Below, in pieces: positions 1 to 9,921 of a DNA stretch of 33,064 bases. Every line of letters begins with the position of its first letter. The first letter of the stretch is position 1. Below the pieces are notes generated by a model. That model was not told the DNA's origin, did not search any database, and worked only from the letters and a program-made list of their open reading frames with translations. The stretch lies in assembly GCA_020056455.1 (NCBI GenBank), contig JAGVHR010000157.1:1-33064 (forward strand). The letters are read 5' to 3'. The position numbers and the translations under genes are program-made. Source of the stretch: Thermodesulfovibrionales bacterium. Its GTDB lineage: Bacteria; Nitrospirota; Thermodesulfovibrionia; Thermodesulfovibrionales; UBA6898.

Positions 1-270
1 AACTCATATACCCTTGCTGTCAAAAACAAGAGCAGGCAGGACCTTGTCGTTGGCCTGAGCGCTGCTCTTCCGGGGAAAAGGCTCAGGGTCGTACCTCAAC
101 GTATCCGGCTTGCCGCAGGAGAGTACAAAAGAGTCGCTGCTTATGTTTTTGTTGCCGGCATAAATACAGGGCCTGGAAACCGGAATATAGAACTAACACT
201 TGCAACAGACAGTCCTGAACACATTACAATAAGCAGAAAAACGAACTTTATCATTCCGGAGGCACAGTGA
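1..270 (+). CDS. ccoG: C-terminal fragment of CcoG/FixG-like cytochrome c oxidase accessory protein (start is outside the window)
   Basis: Frame +1 is open from base 1 to TGA at 268-270 (NSYTLAVKNKSRQDLVVGLSAALPGKRLRVVPQRIRLAAGEYKRVAAYVFV...); Ig-like C-terminal domain style of FixG plus position directly before FixH-like and CcoI genes. Confidence 0.75.
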   Translation, partial: NSYTLAVKNKSRQDLVVGLSAALPGKRLRVVPQRIRLAAGEYKRVAAYVFVAGINTGPGNRNIELTLATDSPEHITISRKTNFIIPEAQ

Positions 271-722
271 AAACACTATTGATGATCGTATCTCTAATCG
301 GGCTTGCCGCTGTCATCGGAGCGATCGCTGTCGGCAGAAGCGCCTTTGACGGGACTGTTACGGACAAACCCTTCGAAAGAGGCCTCGTCTGGGATGATGT
401 TCAGAAAGAAAAGGCAGCCTCAGGGTGGAGTGTAAGCATTCAAGGTTCTTCTATGAGAGTCGGCCATAATGAAATCATCATATCAGTGACTGACCGTGAG
501 AAAAAACCGCTTGCAGCAGCAGGGGTATCACTTACCCTCAGCAGGCCCTCATCAGCCTTCCATGACAGGACATACGCAATGCCTGTGTCAGACGACAGCG
601 GTCAGTCAAGGGCTGAAGTTGAATTGCCGCTCTACGGATATTGGGACGCAAAGGTCCTGATTTCAAAGGAGGGAAAAAATATTTCTTTTGATAACAAAAT
701 CTTCGCGGCGCAGGGGAAATAA
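267..722 (+). CDS. FixH/CcoH-like protein
   Basis: GTG start overlapping the ccoG stop; N-terminal TM segment; 'RGLVWDDVQKEKAASGW' is typical of FixH (YxxGLxWxxxxxxxxxxGW). Confidence 0.8.
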   Translation: MKTLLMIVSLIGLAAVIGAIAVGRSAFDGTVTDKPFERGLVWDDVQKEKAASGWSVSIQGSSMRVGHNEIIISVTDREKKPLAAAGVSLTLSRPSSAFHDRTYAMPVSDDSGQSRAEVELPLYGYWDAKVLISKEGKNISFDNKIFAAQGK

Positions 723-725
723 TTG

Positions 726-1136
726 ATGAAAAAATTTGTTATAGGTCTACTCATTATACTTATTTTGCTGCCTGCCTTTTATGCATGGTCTGCGCAGGGG
801 CCGGATTGCAGCATCAACCTGGGGCCATGCGCCAAAACAGCCGGGACCAGGGAAGTCATTCTGGATATCTCACCTAAACCGGTAACCTCCATGAAAGAGC
901 TTACGTTTGCAGTCAGCGTAATAGGCGGGAATCCTGCTCCATCCCTGTTTCTCAGCCTCTCCATGCCGGGCATGTACATGGGCAGAAACGAGGTCCTCCT
1001 GAAAAAAAATCAGGCCGGAAAATATACTGGAAAAGGCGTTATACCTCGCTGCCCAAGCGGCAGGAGGCTCTGGCAGGCAGAGGTCGATGTTCCGGGATCC
1101 GGCAGTATCAGATATACCTTCAATGTTGAAAACTGA
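726..1136 (+). CDS. Secreted FixH/YtkA-like protein
   Basis: N-terminal signal peptide/TM; beta-rich domain with 'LFLSLSMPGMYMGRNEVLLKKNQAGKYTGKGVIPRCPSGRRLWQAEV' as in YtkA-like proteins; ATG at 726 just after the upstream stop (track start at TTG 723). Confidence 0.65.
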   Translation: MKKFVIGLLIILILLPAFYAWSAQGPDCSINLGPCAKTAGTREVILDISPKPVTSMKELTFAVSVIGGNPAPSLFLSLSMPGMYMGRNEVLLKKNQAGKYTGKGVIPRCPSGRRLWQAEVDVPGSGSIRYTFNVEN

Positions 1137-1854
1137 CTCTCTCAATCTTCTGATGTTAGGCTCAGGACTGTTGGGCGGATTCGGTCACTGCGCTGGGATG
1201 TGCGGCCCTCTTGTTGCTGCCTGGTCCCTGAACCTTGGCTCAACTTCGTGCCCTCAATCATCCAGCCCTTCACTGGCGCATCTGCTTTATAACCTCGGCA
1301 GAGTCACCACCTACAGCGTCATCGGCGGCATTATGGGCCTTACAGGCTCCTTTGCCGGTGTCGTCCGGTCCATTGAGAGCTTTCAGGACCTATCCATGGC
1401 AGCGCTGGGACTGTTGATGATCATCATGGGGCTTGCCTCATCCGGCTGGCTGTCCTTTTCAGGAAAAAACAGAGGCTCGTCCGCACAGAAGGGAATAACT
1501 TCCGTAATTTCCAGGGCTGTCAACCGGATGATCCGGTTTATCTCCGGGACTAACACTACAGGATCTTTTTATGCGATAGGTCTGGCAACCGGTTTCATCC
1601 CCTGCGGTCTGCTCTATACCGCTTATATCGCGGCAGCAGGCGCTGGAGCCGGGGCACATAGCCAGGCAGAAGGCTTTCTGAAAGGCATGCTTATGCTCTT
1701 CCTCTTCGGCCTCGGTACTACGCCCGCGCTGTTTCTCATTGGCCGGGTCGTTGCCCTCAAGGGGGAATGGATACGGAGCAGACTTTACAGTACCTCAAGC
1801 CTGTTTATGATTATAACCGGCGCAATCCTTATTTATCGGGCATTCAGGCGCTGA
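1123..1854 (+). CDS. TauE/SafE-like (UreH-domain) integral membrane protein of the cbb3 oxidase maturation cluster
   Basis: 'LLGGFGHCAGMCGPLV' and 'GLATGFIPCGLLYTAYIAAAGAG' are typical of this family next to ccoI; multiple TM helices. In-frame ATG at 1123 gives a shorter overlap than the track start at 1087. Confidence 0.75.
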   Translation: MLKTDSLNLLMLGSGLLGGFGHCAGMCGPLVAAWSLNLGSTSCPQSSSPSLAHLLYNLGRVTTYSVIGGIMGLTGSFAGVVRSIESFQDLSMAALGLLMIIMGLASSGWLSFSGKNRGSSAQKGITSVISRAVNRMIRFISGTNTTGSFYAIGLATGFIPCGLLYTAYIAAAGAGAGAHSQAEGFLKGMLMLFLFGLGTTPALFLIGRVVALKGEWIRSRLYSTSSLFMIITGAILIYRAFRR

Positions 1855-4337
1855 TGGCCCCCCTTACCTGTGACCACTGCCTCCTGACCTTTCCAGAGCA
1901 TGATGCTGTGTATGAAGAGATAGACGGGAAAGGGCATGTTTTTTGCTGTAACGGCTGCAGAGGAATATTTCTGCTTATAAGGAGCGAAGGGCTTGATGGT
2001 TTCTATCTGAGACGGCAATGGAAGGAGACCGGAATGCCGGTCCGGCAGAACAGAGCGCTCGATATCAGGGCCTTCAGCGACGATGTAAGGGAAAAACAGC
2101 AGAGCAGAGAAATCGATATCTTCATAGACGGCATACGGTGCGCTTCCTGCGTATGGCTGAACGAGAGGTTCCTTTCGAGGACCGAGGGAGTTGAATATGC
2201 GCGTATAAATTTTGCTACTCATAGGGCAAGGATCCAATGGAATCCGGAGATCACGGCACTGGACAAGATACTCAACAGGATACGGACAATAGGATATGAC
2301 CCACAGCCTTACAGGGAATCGGAGCAGTTCAAACTGCAAAAGGCAGAGGCACGGGACTTGCTCGTCAGGTTAGGCACAGCAGCCTTCCTCTCATCTCAAT
2401 TGATGATATACAGCATAGCGCTCTACGCGGGGTATTTTCAGGGCATTGATCCGCAGCTCAGGACCATTTTAGAGGTCATCGCCATGGCCTTCACTGTCCC
2501 GGTCATCCTCTACTCAGGCATGCCCTTTATAAAAAATACATTCAGAGGACTGCGACATCTGCATTTCACCATGGACTCACTGATAACTATCGGAGCGGGC
2601 TCTGCCTTTGTCTATAGCATATATCAGATGTTTATCGGCGGCACAGTTTATTTTGATACCTCAGCCATGATCATCACCCTCATACTGCTCGGCAGGTACA
2701 TTGAATCAACGGCAAAAGGCAGGGCCTCGGAGACCATAGAAAAACTTACAGAACTGAACCCGAAAGAAGCAAGGGTCATTCAGGCTGACGAAACATCGGA
2801 ATTTCTCCTCAATGAGGCGATCATGGTCCCTGTGGCGTCATTAAAAAATGGAGATCATGTTAAAGTCCTGCCGGGCGAAAAAATACCTGCTGACGGCAGA
2901 GTAACACACGGGGAATCAGAGACAGACGAATCGGTCCTTACAGGCGAATCAAAACCTGTGCTGAAAAAAACAGGCAGCGAGGTCATCGGCGGCAGCATTA
3001 ACCTCTTCGGCATGCTCATTTTTGAAGTGACCCGTACAGGCAGAGACACAGTCCTTGCCGGTATTATCAAGGCAGTTGAGGATGCCCAGTCCGGCAAGCC
3101 CAGGATTCAGATACTGGCCGACAGGATCGTGGGCTACTTTGTCCCTGCAATCCTCCTCATGGCATTTATGACCTCAGCAGCATATATCCTTAACGGCTTG
3201 CCGGTCAATTCCGCCCTTATGACCGGGATCTCCGTACTGGTCATAGCATGTCCCTGCAGCCTCGGCCTTGCAACGCCTCTCGCTGTGCTGGTATTCACTA
3301 CCATGGCTTCCTCGCGCGGCATTTTGATCAGGTCAGGAGAGGTCATAGAAAACATGAGCAGGATCAGCCATGTCATCTTTGACAAAACCGGCACAATCAC
3401 CGAAGGCAGACCATCGCTCAAGGAAACCATACCGGTTGATGCCGCTATCAGCAGGGAGGAGCTGGTCAGGATTGCCGCAGCGCTTGAAGATTTATCTGAG
3501 CACAGTCTCGGCAAGGCAATTTCAGCTGCAACAAAAAGCAGGCCACTTAAAGTTACAAATTTCAAGGCACTGCCAGGAAGAGGGATACAGGGGACTATTG
3601 AAGGGAAAAAGATATTCATCGGCAGCAGGGCCTTCATGCTTGAAAGCGCCACAGTATTGGAATATCAGGGTTCAGGCCTCGACGAGGTCAGCCTCTCCCA
3701 CGAAAAGGCAGGAGACACTGTAATATATATGGGCTGGGAAGAAAGGGTCCGGGCGCTCTTCATTGTGTCCGACTGCCTTCGACCTGAAGCTGCGGAAACA
3801 GTCAGGATGCTTCGCGGCCTGGAAAAAATTGTTTCAATTGTCAGCGGCGACAATCGGGCCACTACTGAGGCTATAGCAGCGTCTGCAGGCATCGGAGATG
3901 CTGTGCCGGAGACGTCACCTGAAGGAAAACGTGATTATATCCGGCAATTACAGAAAAGTGGGAAGAGGATTCTTATGGCAGGAGACGGCATAAATGATGC
4001 GCCTGCCCTGACTGAAGCGGTTGTCGGCCTTGCCATGGGCAGGGGCACGGACATTGCCATGGAAAGCGCAGACGCAGTGCTTGTGCGAAATGACCTTACG
4101 CTGGTCCCGTACTTCATCGAACTCTCACGCCGGGCTTATGCGATAATCAGGCAGAATATCTTCTGGGCCTTCTTCTATAATATTGTCGCTATACCCCTGG
4201 CGGTCTCAGGAGTTCTTCACCCCATAATGGCAGCCGGGGCTATGGCTGCAAGTTCTCTTTTTGTGGTGCTCAATTCACTTCGGATCCGCTACAAAATATA
4301 TGAGCCAAAAACAATCGAAAAAGGAGCAGGCGCCTGA
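1854..4337 (+). CDS. ccoI: Copper-translocating P1B-type ATPase, CcoI/FixI type
   Basis: N-terminal CxxC metal-binding regions (CDHC...CCNGC, IRCASC), TGES, CPC in 'IACPCSLGLATP', 'DKTGTIT', 'GDGINDAPAL'. Start most likely ATG 1854, overlapping the previous stop (TGATG), not the track start 1767. Confidence 0.92.
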   Translation: MAPLTCDHCLLTFPEHDAVYEEIDGKGHVFCCNGCRGIFLLIRSEGLDGFYLRRQWKETGMPVRQNRALDIRAFSDDVREKQQSREIDIFIDGIRCASCVWLNERFLSRTEGVEYARINFATHRARIQWNPEITALDKILNRIRTIGYDPQPYRESEQFKLQKAEARDLLVRLGTAAFLSSQLMIYSIALYAGYFQGIDPQLRTILEVIAMAFTVPVILYSGMPFIKNTFRGLRHLHFTMDSLITIGAGSAFVYSIYQMFIGGTVYFDTSAMIITLILLGRYIESTAKGRASETIEKLTELNPKEARVIQADETSEFLLNEAIMVPVASLKNGDHVKVLPGEKIPADGRVTHGESETDESVLTGESKPVLKKTGSEVIGGSINLFGMLIFEVTRTGRDTVLAGIIKAVEDAQSGKPRIQILADRIVGYFVPAILLMAFMTSAAYILNGLPVNSALMTGISVLVIACPCSLGLATPLAVLVFTTMASSRGILIRSGEVIENMSRISHVIFDKTGTITEGRPSLKETIPVDAAISREELVRIAAALEDLSEHSLGKAISAATKSRPLKVTNFKALPGRGIQGTIEGKKIFIGSRAFMLESATVLEYQGSGLDEVSLSHEKAGDTVIYMGWEERVRALFIVSDCLRPEAAETVRMLRGLEKIVSIVSGDNRATTEAIAASAGIGDAVPETSPEGKRDYIRQLQKSGKRILMAGDGINDAPALTEAVVGLAMGRGTDIAMESADAVLVRNDLTLVPYFIELSRRAYAIIRQNIFWAFFYNIVAIPLAVSGVLHPIMAAGAMAASSLFVVLNSLRIRYKIYEPKTIEKGAGA

Positions 4338-4510
4338 TGTGGACCCTTGCCTTTCTTATCTTTCTTTCGATAGCGCTTGGTCTCGGAGCCTGGCTCTTCT
4401 TTCTCTGGGCCGTCAAGAGCGGACAGTACGATGACCCTGAAGGGCCGAAATATCGCATGCTTGAGGATGACGAGGACGAGAAACCATCCAATAAACCAGG
4501 GGAGGTCTGA
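4337..4510 (+). CDS. ccoS: CcoS-like cbb3-type cytochrome oxidase assembly protein, 57 aa
   Basis: Not in the ORF track (<60 aa). ATG at 4337 overlaps the ccoI stop (TGATG): MWTLAFLIFLSIALGLGAWLFFLWAVKSGQYDDPEGPKYRMLEDDEDEKPSNKPGEV. Single TM plus 'FLWAVKSGQYDDPEGPKYRML' is the CcoS hallmark. Confidence 0.92.
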   Translation: MWTLAFLIFLSIALGLGAWLFFLWAVKSGQYDDPEGPKYRMLEDDEDEKPSNKPGEV

Positions 4511-4625
4511 TCTGCAGATATCCTGAGGAAAATGCCTTCGGGGCTTTATCAGCTTCCTTCCTGACCTGAAATGAATCGAATGGGGAAACATTGACATCTC
4601 ATTCAGGCTATGTGAATATGTACGT

Positions 4626-5459
4626 ATGTGGGAGTATACAGACAAGGTCAAAGAGGCTTTTCTTCATCCGAAGAATGTCGGAGAAATCGAAGGAGCTGAC
4701 GCAGTCGGGGAGGTAGGCAGCATTGTCTGTGGCGATGCCCTGAAGCTATATCTCAGAATAGACAAAGAAACAGGCACAATTACAGATGCAAAATTTCAGA
4801 CCTTCGGCTGTGCAAGCGCGATCGCAAGCTCTTCAGCCCTTACCGAACTGGTCAGGGGAAAGACCCTTGATGAGGCAATGACCATTTCCAATCAGGACAT
4901 TGCCGGGTTTCTCGGCGGACTTCCTGACCAGAAGATGCACTGCTCGGTCATGGGCAGAGAAGCCCTTGAAGCCGCTATCGCCAACTACCGTGGACAACCT
5001 GTAAAGCAGAAGGATGAGGGAAGGACCGTCTGCAAATGTTTTGATGTAACTGAAGAGAAGATAAGAAAAGTAGCGATCGAAAACCACCTTACTACAGTTG
5101 ATGAAATAACCAATTTTACAAAGGCAGGCGGAGGATGCGGCGAATGCCTTCCGGCCATTGAGGCGCTCCTTCAGGATATCTGGTCTCTCAAACCTGTTGA
5201 TAAACCTTCGAAGCCGAAAATACTGACCAATCTTCACAGGATAGCCCTTATTCAGGAGATCATCGAAAGCGAGATCAGACCCGGGCTCCAGGCTGATAAC
5301 GGCGACGTGGAGCTGATAGATATCGAAGGCAGCAGGGTGAGCATCGCACTCAGGGGAATGTGCACTGGATGCATGATGGCTGACGTTACTGTAAAGGGCA
5401 TTCAGTCCAAACTGCGCGAACTGGTGAGCAATGATATCGTGGTTGAGGCCCTACAATGA
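4626..5459 (+). CDS. nifU: NifU-type Fe-S cluster assembly scaffold (IscU-like, BFD-like [2Fe-2S] and NifU C-terminal domains)
   Basis: 'FQTFGCASAIASSSALTELVRGKT', 'HCSVMGREALEAAI', 'CKCFDVTEEKI...GGGCGECLPAI', C-terminal 'GMCTGCMMADVT'. Confidence 0.92.
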   Translation: MWEYTDKVKEAFLHPKNVGEIEGADAVGEVGSIVCGDALKLYLRIDKETGTITDAKFQTFGCASAIASSSALTELVRGKTLDEAMTISNQDIAGFLGGLPDQKMHCSVMGREALEAAIANYRGQPVKQKDEGRTVCKCFDVTEEKIRKVAIENHLTTVDEITNFTKAGGGCGECLPAIEALLQDIWSLKPVDKPSKPKILTNLHRIALIQEIIESEIRPGLQADNGDVELIDIEGSRVSIALRGMCTGCMMADVTVKGIQSKLRELVSNDIVVEALQ

Positions 5460-6628
5460 ACCCTGTTTATCTTGACAATAACGCGACTACCCGCGTAGCG
5501 CCTGAGGTGCTCGAAACCATGCTCCCCTATTTCAGCGAGCTCTTCGGCAACCCATCAAGTATGCATACCTTTGGAGGACAGCTGCACCGGCGCATCGAAG
5601 AAGCCAGGGAAAAGGTCGCTGCGCTTATAAATGCCGAACCTTATGAAATCATCTTCACGAGCTGCGGCACTGAAAGCGACAATGCCGCGATCATGAGCGC
5701 TGTGGAGTCGCAGCCTCGCAAGCGGCATATCATCACCACACGCGTGGAGCATCCTGCGGTCCTGAATTTCTGTCAGCATCTGGGCAGAAAAGGTCATCGC
5801 GTAACACTCCTGCCGGTCAATAAGCAGGGACAGCTCGATAGCGACACTCTCCTGAGGACACTGGATGACGATACTGCCGTGGTGTCCATAATGTACGCAA
5901 ATAATGAGACAGGCGTAATCTTTCCAGTCGAAACTCTCAGCAGTATTCTGAAAGAGCGCGGCATACTTTTTCATACTGATGCGGTGCAGGCTGTGGGCAA
6001 GATACCCATCGATGTTACAAAAATACCGGTTGACATGCTTACCATCTCAGGCCACAAGCTTCATGCGCCAAAGGGCATAGGCGCTCTTTATGTAAGGAAG
6101 GGAACGCGCTTTCACCCCTATATTATCGGTGGCCACCAGGAGGGCGGCAGACGGGCCGGCACGGAAAATGTCGCGTCCGTAATTGGTTTCGGCAAGGCTG
6201 CAGAACTTGCAAGAGGCCACCTGGGCGATGATTCAGCATATCTTGGCAAGCTCCGTGACCGGCTTGAACAGGGACTTCTTGCGTCATGCCCCAATGCAGG
6301 AGTAAACGGCGACATCTCAAACAGACTTCCAAATACATCAAACATCAGTTTTGAATATGTTGAGGGCGAGGCAATTCTGCTCAGGCTGAATGAGCACAAC
6401 ATCTGCGCATCATCAGGCTCTGCCTGTTCATCAGGCTCTCTTGAACCATCTCACGTACTCAGGGCAATGGGTGTGCCATATACTACAGTGCATGGCTCGA
6501 TCCGCTTTTCCCTGAGCAGATTCAATACTGATGGAGATGTTGACGCAGTCCTCGATGTTATGCCTGGAATCATAAATGAACTACGGGAACTCTCACCTTT
6601 CGGCAAAAAGCATTCGGCAAAGGCATAG
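5456..6628 (+). CDS. nifS: NifS/IscS-type cysteine desulfurase
   Basis: 'VYLDNNATTRVAPEVLETMLPYFSELFGNPSS', 'HTDAVQAVGKIPIDV', 'SGHKLHAPKGIGALYVRKG', 'ASSGSACSSGSLEPSHVL'; 4-bp overlap with nifU. Confidence 0.93.
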   Translation: MNPVYLDNNATTRVAPEVLETMLPYFSELFGNPSSMHTFGGQLHRRIEEAREKVAALINAEPYEIIFTSCGTESDNAAIMSAVESQPRKRHIITTRVEHPAVLNFCQHLGRKGHRVTLLPVNKQGQLDSDTLLRTLDDDTAVVSIMYANNETGVIFPVETLSSILKERGILFHTDAVQAVGKIPIDVTKIPVDMLTISGHKLHAPKGIGALYVRKGTRFHPYIIGGHQEGGRRAGTENVASVIGFGKAAELARGHLGDDSAYLGKLRDRLEQGLLASCPNAGVNGDISNRLPNTSNISFEYVEGEAILLRLNEHNICASSGSACSSGSLEPSHVLRAMGVPYTTVHGSIRFSLSRFNTDGDVDAVLDVMPGIINELRELSPFGKKHSAKA

Positions 6629-6661
6629 ACCTTGTAGCAGTTTTACCTAAACTCAGACATC

Positions 6662-9600
6662 TTACACTGAACTCCTGCATCCTGGGCCTGTAATAACACT
6701 GCGGCCGCCTGCTTGGGTAGATACTTGTATTTGTGTGCTGATCCGTTCCTTGAGCGCAGGCACATGAGATATCACGCCGATCAGCTTGCCGTCCTGCTGC
6801 AATCCTGCGAGAGTCTCCAAGGCAGTTTCCAGCGCATCCTCGTCAAGGGTGCCAAAGCCTTCATCAAGGAAAAGAGAATCTACCTGAACATTACGACTGG
6901 CCATATGAGAAAGCCCAAGAGCCAGAGATAGGCTGACGATGAAGCTCTCGCCGCCGGACAGATTCTTGGTAGACCGAATCTCCCCCGCCTGATAGTTATC
7001 GATCACATTGAGTTCCAGCGGTTGCGCGTTATCTCGGATCAAAAGATACCGGTCGGTCATTTTCTGGAGTTGCCGGTTGGCATGACTGACCATCATTTCA
7101 AAGGTCAGTCCCTGTGCAAAATTCCGATATTTCTTTCCATCTGCAGATCCGATCAGCTCGCGTAGATTTTCCCATCGACGGCACTCTTTTTTCTGGGCCT
7201 CGATAGCCGTTTGCTTTGCCTCAATCCGCTCTTTGGCGGCTGTATTTTCACTCAGTTTGTGCTTAATACCGGCAATGACGTCCCGCAGCTCTTTCAGAGA
7301 ATCTTCGTACTCTTTGTATTGCGGCTCCAGTTCCTCAAGAGATTTGTCGGTAACCCTTTTGGCCATTTCCGTAGCCAAACGTGTATCTCTATCTTTTTGT
7401 CTGGCCTTGAGGTCTGTTTGACTATCGTCTATCTTCTTTGCTTTTGAAGACAGTTTATCCCTCTGCTCAGCGGTCAGTATGGCCGCAAGAAACTGTTTTT
7501 CATCCGAAAAGCCGACAGGCCCAAGTGCTGCGGAAAATTCAGTTTCCGCATTCTTCAGTTCCGGTTCTCTCTGGTCGATGCGCTTTTTCAAAGATTCAAC
7601 ATGGGTCTTTGCGGTGCTCCATTTTTGCTGCATTTCATTGTGCCGGTCTCTGGCTGTCTTTTCGGCATCCTCGGCGTCAGAAACAGCCTTGTTCAAGCGA
7701 AGCTCTTCATCGTCGGGACTTTTGTCGCCGTACAATTCTTTCCGCTCATGACTCCCGATGGTGTGATCCTTTTTCAGAGTCTCCAAACGCTCACTTTTCT
7801 CAGCCAAGGCTTTACCTTGGGTTTCAATGACCGCATCAAGACGATTCATCTCACTGTCGAGATCTGCAATCCGCTTCTCGATTCCAGCCTTTTTCTTAAC
7901 CTGGGCCTGCCATGCATTCAGTCGAGCTCTGAGTGACTCAAGCAGTGATGATACATCGGCATCGGGGATTTCCGTGATGCCAAGCGGCAAAAGTTTGGCA
8001 GAGACGGCCAGCCTGCGTTCGGTAAAATCAGTCCGGAGATTTTCCAGGCCTTCCTTCACCTCGGCAAGGGCTTTCTCGGCAGCCTTCTTGTCATTAGCCG
8101 CTGCTGTCTCCTGCTTTTCACCCTCCGTCAGATTATTACGGGCCTTGACCTCAGCTTCTTCCAGTTTCTTGATGGCGGCTTCCTGATCCTCAGCCTTGCT
8201 GATCAGTTTAGTGTGCGCTTCAATCTTCTGTTCGGTTTCATCGGTAACGGGAACATTGCCTTCCGCGAATGGGTGTTCTGTCGCACCACAGAGCGGACAG
8301 GGTTTACCATCTTCCAGTTTGGCCCGGTGGTCTTCAAGCTCCGCTATTTTCGCCAGGAAAGCCATTTCACGAAGCAGGGTTTCCTTCTCGGTGCGGTATT
8401 CACGCAACAGTCGATCCCCCAGCAACTGGCGTAATGCGTCTTTGCCTTGCTGAAGCCTTTTTGATGAGTTGTCCAGCTCCTGCTTCTGAGTGCCGCATTG
8501 CTTTTGGCAATCATCAAGTGATTTTGTCGCTTGTTCCAGCGCCGTCACTGCCTTTTCTCGATCAGCCTTTTTTTGAACGATTTCTTTTTGCCTGGAGATC
8601 AGGCCGCCCAGCTGCTCTTCAACACCGGCCAGCCCGCTGATCAGCCATTCATCCTGTGCATGCTCCTTGAAATGGCTGTCGACAAGTTCAAGAGTTTTTT
8701 GGGCTTCGAAACGTTTTTCCTGCTCTTTAAGTATGGCCTGTTTATCCATAACAATCGTTGCCGCATCTTTTTGGCAGCGCTCTTCACCTTCCGAAACAGC
8801 CTTTTTCTGGTCGGCAAGCTTCTGATCGAGAAAGCGAACCTTCTGAATGAGCGGCGCAGCGGCTTTCAGTTCCTCTTTGACTTTAACAGCCTTCTGTTCA
8901 GCCAATTTCAGCGATTCGGCCTGTCCCTTGGCAGAGGATTCCAGCTTGGGAAGGGCCTCTTCCTCAGCTTTCAGTGCCGTCTGATCATCCACCTGTTGTT
9001 TTCGAATTGCTGTGAGCGTTGCGTATGAGCCATCCAGTGACGCTGCGCTCAAAGCCCGGCTGAGTTTGTCGCGCTCTGGGTTAAAGGCATCGATATCGCT
9101 TTGCAGCTTGCTCGCTTCGTCTGCCAGGCTGATAATTTCCTTCTTCAGGCCATCGATGGCGGTCAGCCATGAAATGGCCTTCCCTGTGTCAGCGAACTTG
9201 GTAGTGAGGTCTGACTCTTCCTTCTGCTTTGACTTGAGTGCCTGTTGAATCTCTTTTTCCTGTTCTGGCTCCAGAATCACAATTCCTGCTATTTCAGCCT
9301 GAAGGATGTTCAGCTTTTCCCGCTCTTCACGCTGGCGTTCATGGACTCGAATCGAAATCTGACTGTAAATCTCCGTTCCGGTGATCTGTTCCAGAATGGG
9401 GGCACGTTTGTCTGGATCTGCCTTTAAGAAAGCATCAAAACCACCCTGAGCAAGGAGCATGGAGCGGGTGAAACGATCAAAATCCATACCGGTTACTGCC
9501 TCGACCTGCTCAGCCACGCCTCTGAGCTTCACCTCAAACACTTTTCCAGATGCGGTATCCGTGATCTCATGCTTAGGTGGCTGCAGTTCTCCGTCTGACT

Positions 9601-9910
9601 TTTTACGTGCACGGCGCTGGCTCCAGTGACATCGAAAACTGCCCTTCTGGGTTTCAAAAGATACTTCGGCAAAACACTCGCCTTTTTGCCTCGACATAAT
9701 TTCGTTGTCAGTCTTTGTGACTTTATTAAGCCGCGGAGTCCTTCCATACAAAGCCAGGCAGATCGCGTCAAGAATAGTAGTTTTCCCGGCTCCTGTAGGG
9801 CCTGTTATCGCAAAAATGCCGTTAGATGTGTAAGCGGAATGGGTAAAATCAATTGACCATTCACCTGATAGTGAGTTCAAATTATTGAACCTGACTTCAA
9901 GAATTCGCAT
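6662..9910 (-). CDS. sbcC: SbcC-type (Rad50-like) exonuclease subunit ATPase
   Basis: N-terminal Walker A 'GPTGAGKTTILDAICLALYG', zinc-hook 'CPLC', long coiled coils, C-terminal 'LSGGESFIVSLSLALGLS' and 'LFLDEGFGTLDEDAL'. Confidence 0.95.
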   Translation of the reverse strand: MRILEVRFNNLNSLSGEWSIDFTHSAYTSNGIFAITGPTGAGKTTILDAICLALYGRTPRLNKVTKTDNEIMSRQKGECFAEVSFETQKGSFRCHWSQRRARKKSDGELQPPKHEITDTASGKVFEVKLRGVAEQVEAVTGMDFDRFTRSMLLAQGGFDAFLKADPDKRAPILEQITGTEIYSQISIRVHERQREEREKLNILQAEIAGIVILEPEQEKEIQQALKSKQKEESDLTTKFADTGKAISWLTAIDGLKKEIISLADEASKLQSDIDAFNPERDKLSRALSAASLDGSYATLTAIRKQQVDDQTALKAEEEALPKLESSAKGQAESLKLAEQKAVKVKEELKAAAPLIQKVRFLDQKLADQKKAVSEGEERCQKDAATIVMDKQAILKEQEKRFEAQKTLELVDSHFKEHAQDEWLISGLAGVEEQLGGLISRQKEIVQKKADREKAVTALEQATKSLDDCQKQCGTQKQELDNSSKRLQQGKDALRQLLGDRLLREYRTEKETLLREMAFLAKIAELEDHRAKLEDGKPCPLCGATEHPFAEGNVPVTDETEQKIEAHTKLISKAEDQEAAIKKLEEAEVKARNNLTEGEKQETAAANDKKAAEKALAEVKEGLENLRTDFTERRLAVSAKLLPLGITEIPDADVSSLLESLRARLNAWQAQVKKKAGIEKRIADLDSEMNRLDAVIETQGKALAEKSERLETLKKDHTIGSHERKELYGDKSPDDEELRLNKAVSDAEDAEKTARDRHNEMQQKWSTAKTHVESLKKRIDQREPELKNAETEFSAALGPVGFSDEKQFLAAILTAEQRDKLSSKAKKIDDSQTDLKARQKDRDTRLATEMAKRVTDKSLEELEPQYKEYEDSLKELRDVIAGIKHKLSENTAAKERIEAKQTAIEAQKKECRRWENLRELIGSADGKKYRNFAQGLTFEMMVSHANRQLQKMTDRYLLIRDNAQPLELNVIDNYQAGEIRSTKNLSGGESFIVSLSLALGLSHMASRNVQVDSLFLDEGFGTLDEDALETALETLAGLQQDGKLIGVISHVPALKERISTQIQVSTQAGGRSVITGPGCRSSV

Positions 9911-9921
9911 GCGTAGCCTTT

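Noticed and set aside
3134-3652. Minus-strand 172-aa ORF opposite ccoI
   Set aside because: Antisense to conserved P-type ATPase motifs; no independent coding evidence.
7211-9248. Many plus-strand ORFs (up to 165 aa) opposite sbcC
   Set aside because: Antisense to a full-length, motif-complete SbcC; the proteins are low-complexity Ser/Phe/Arg-rich shadows with no recognisable domains.
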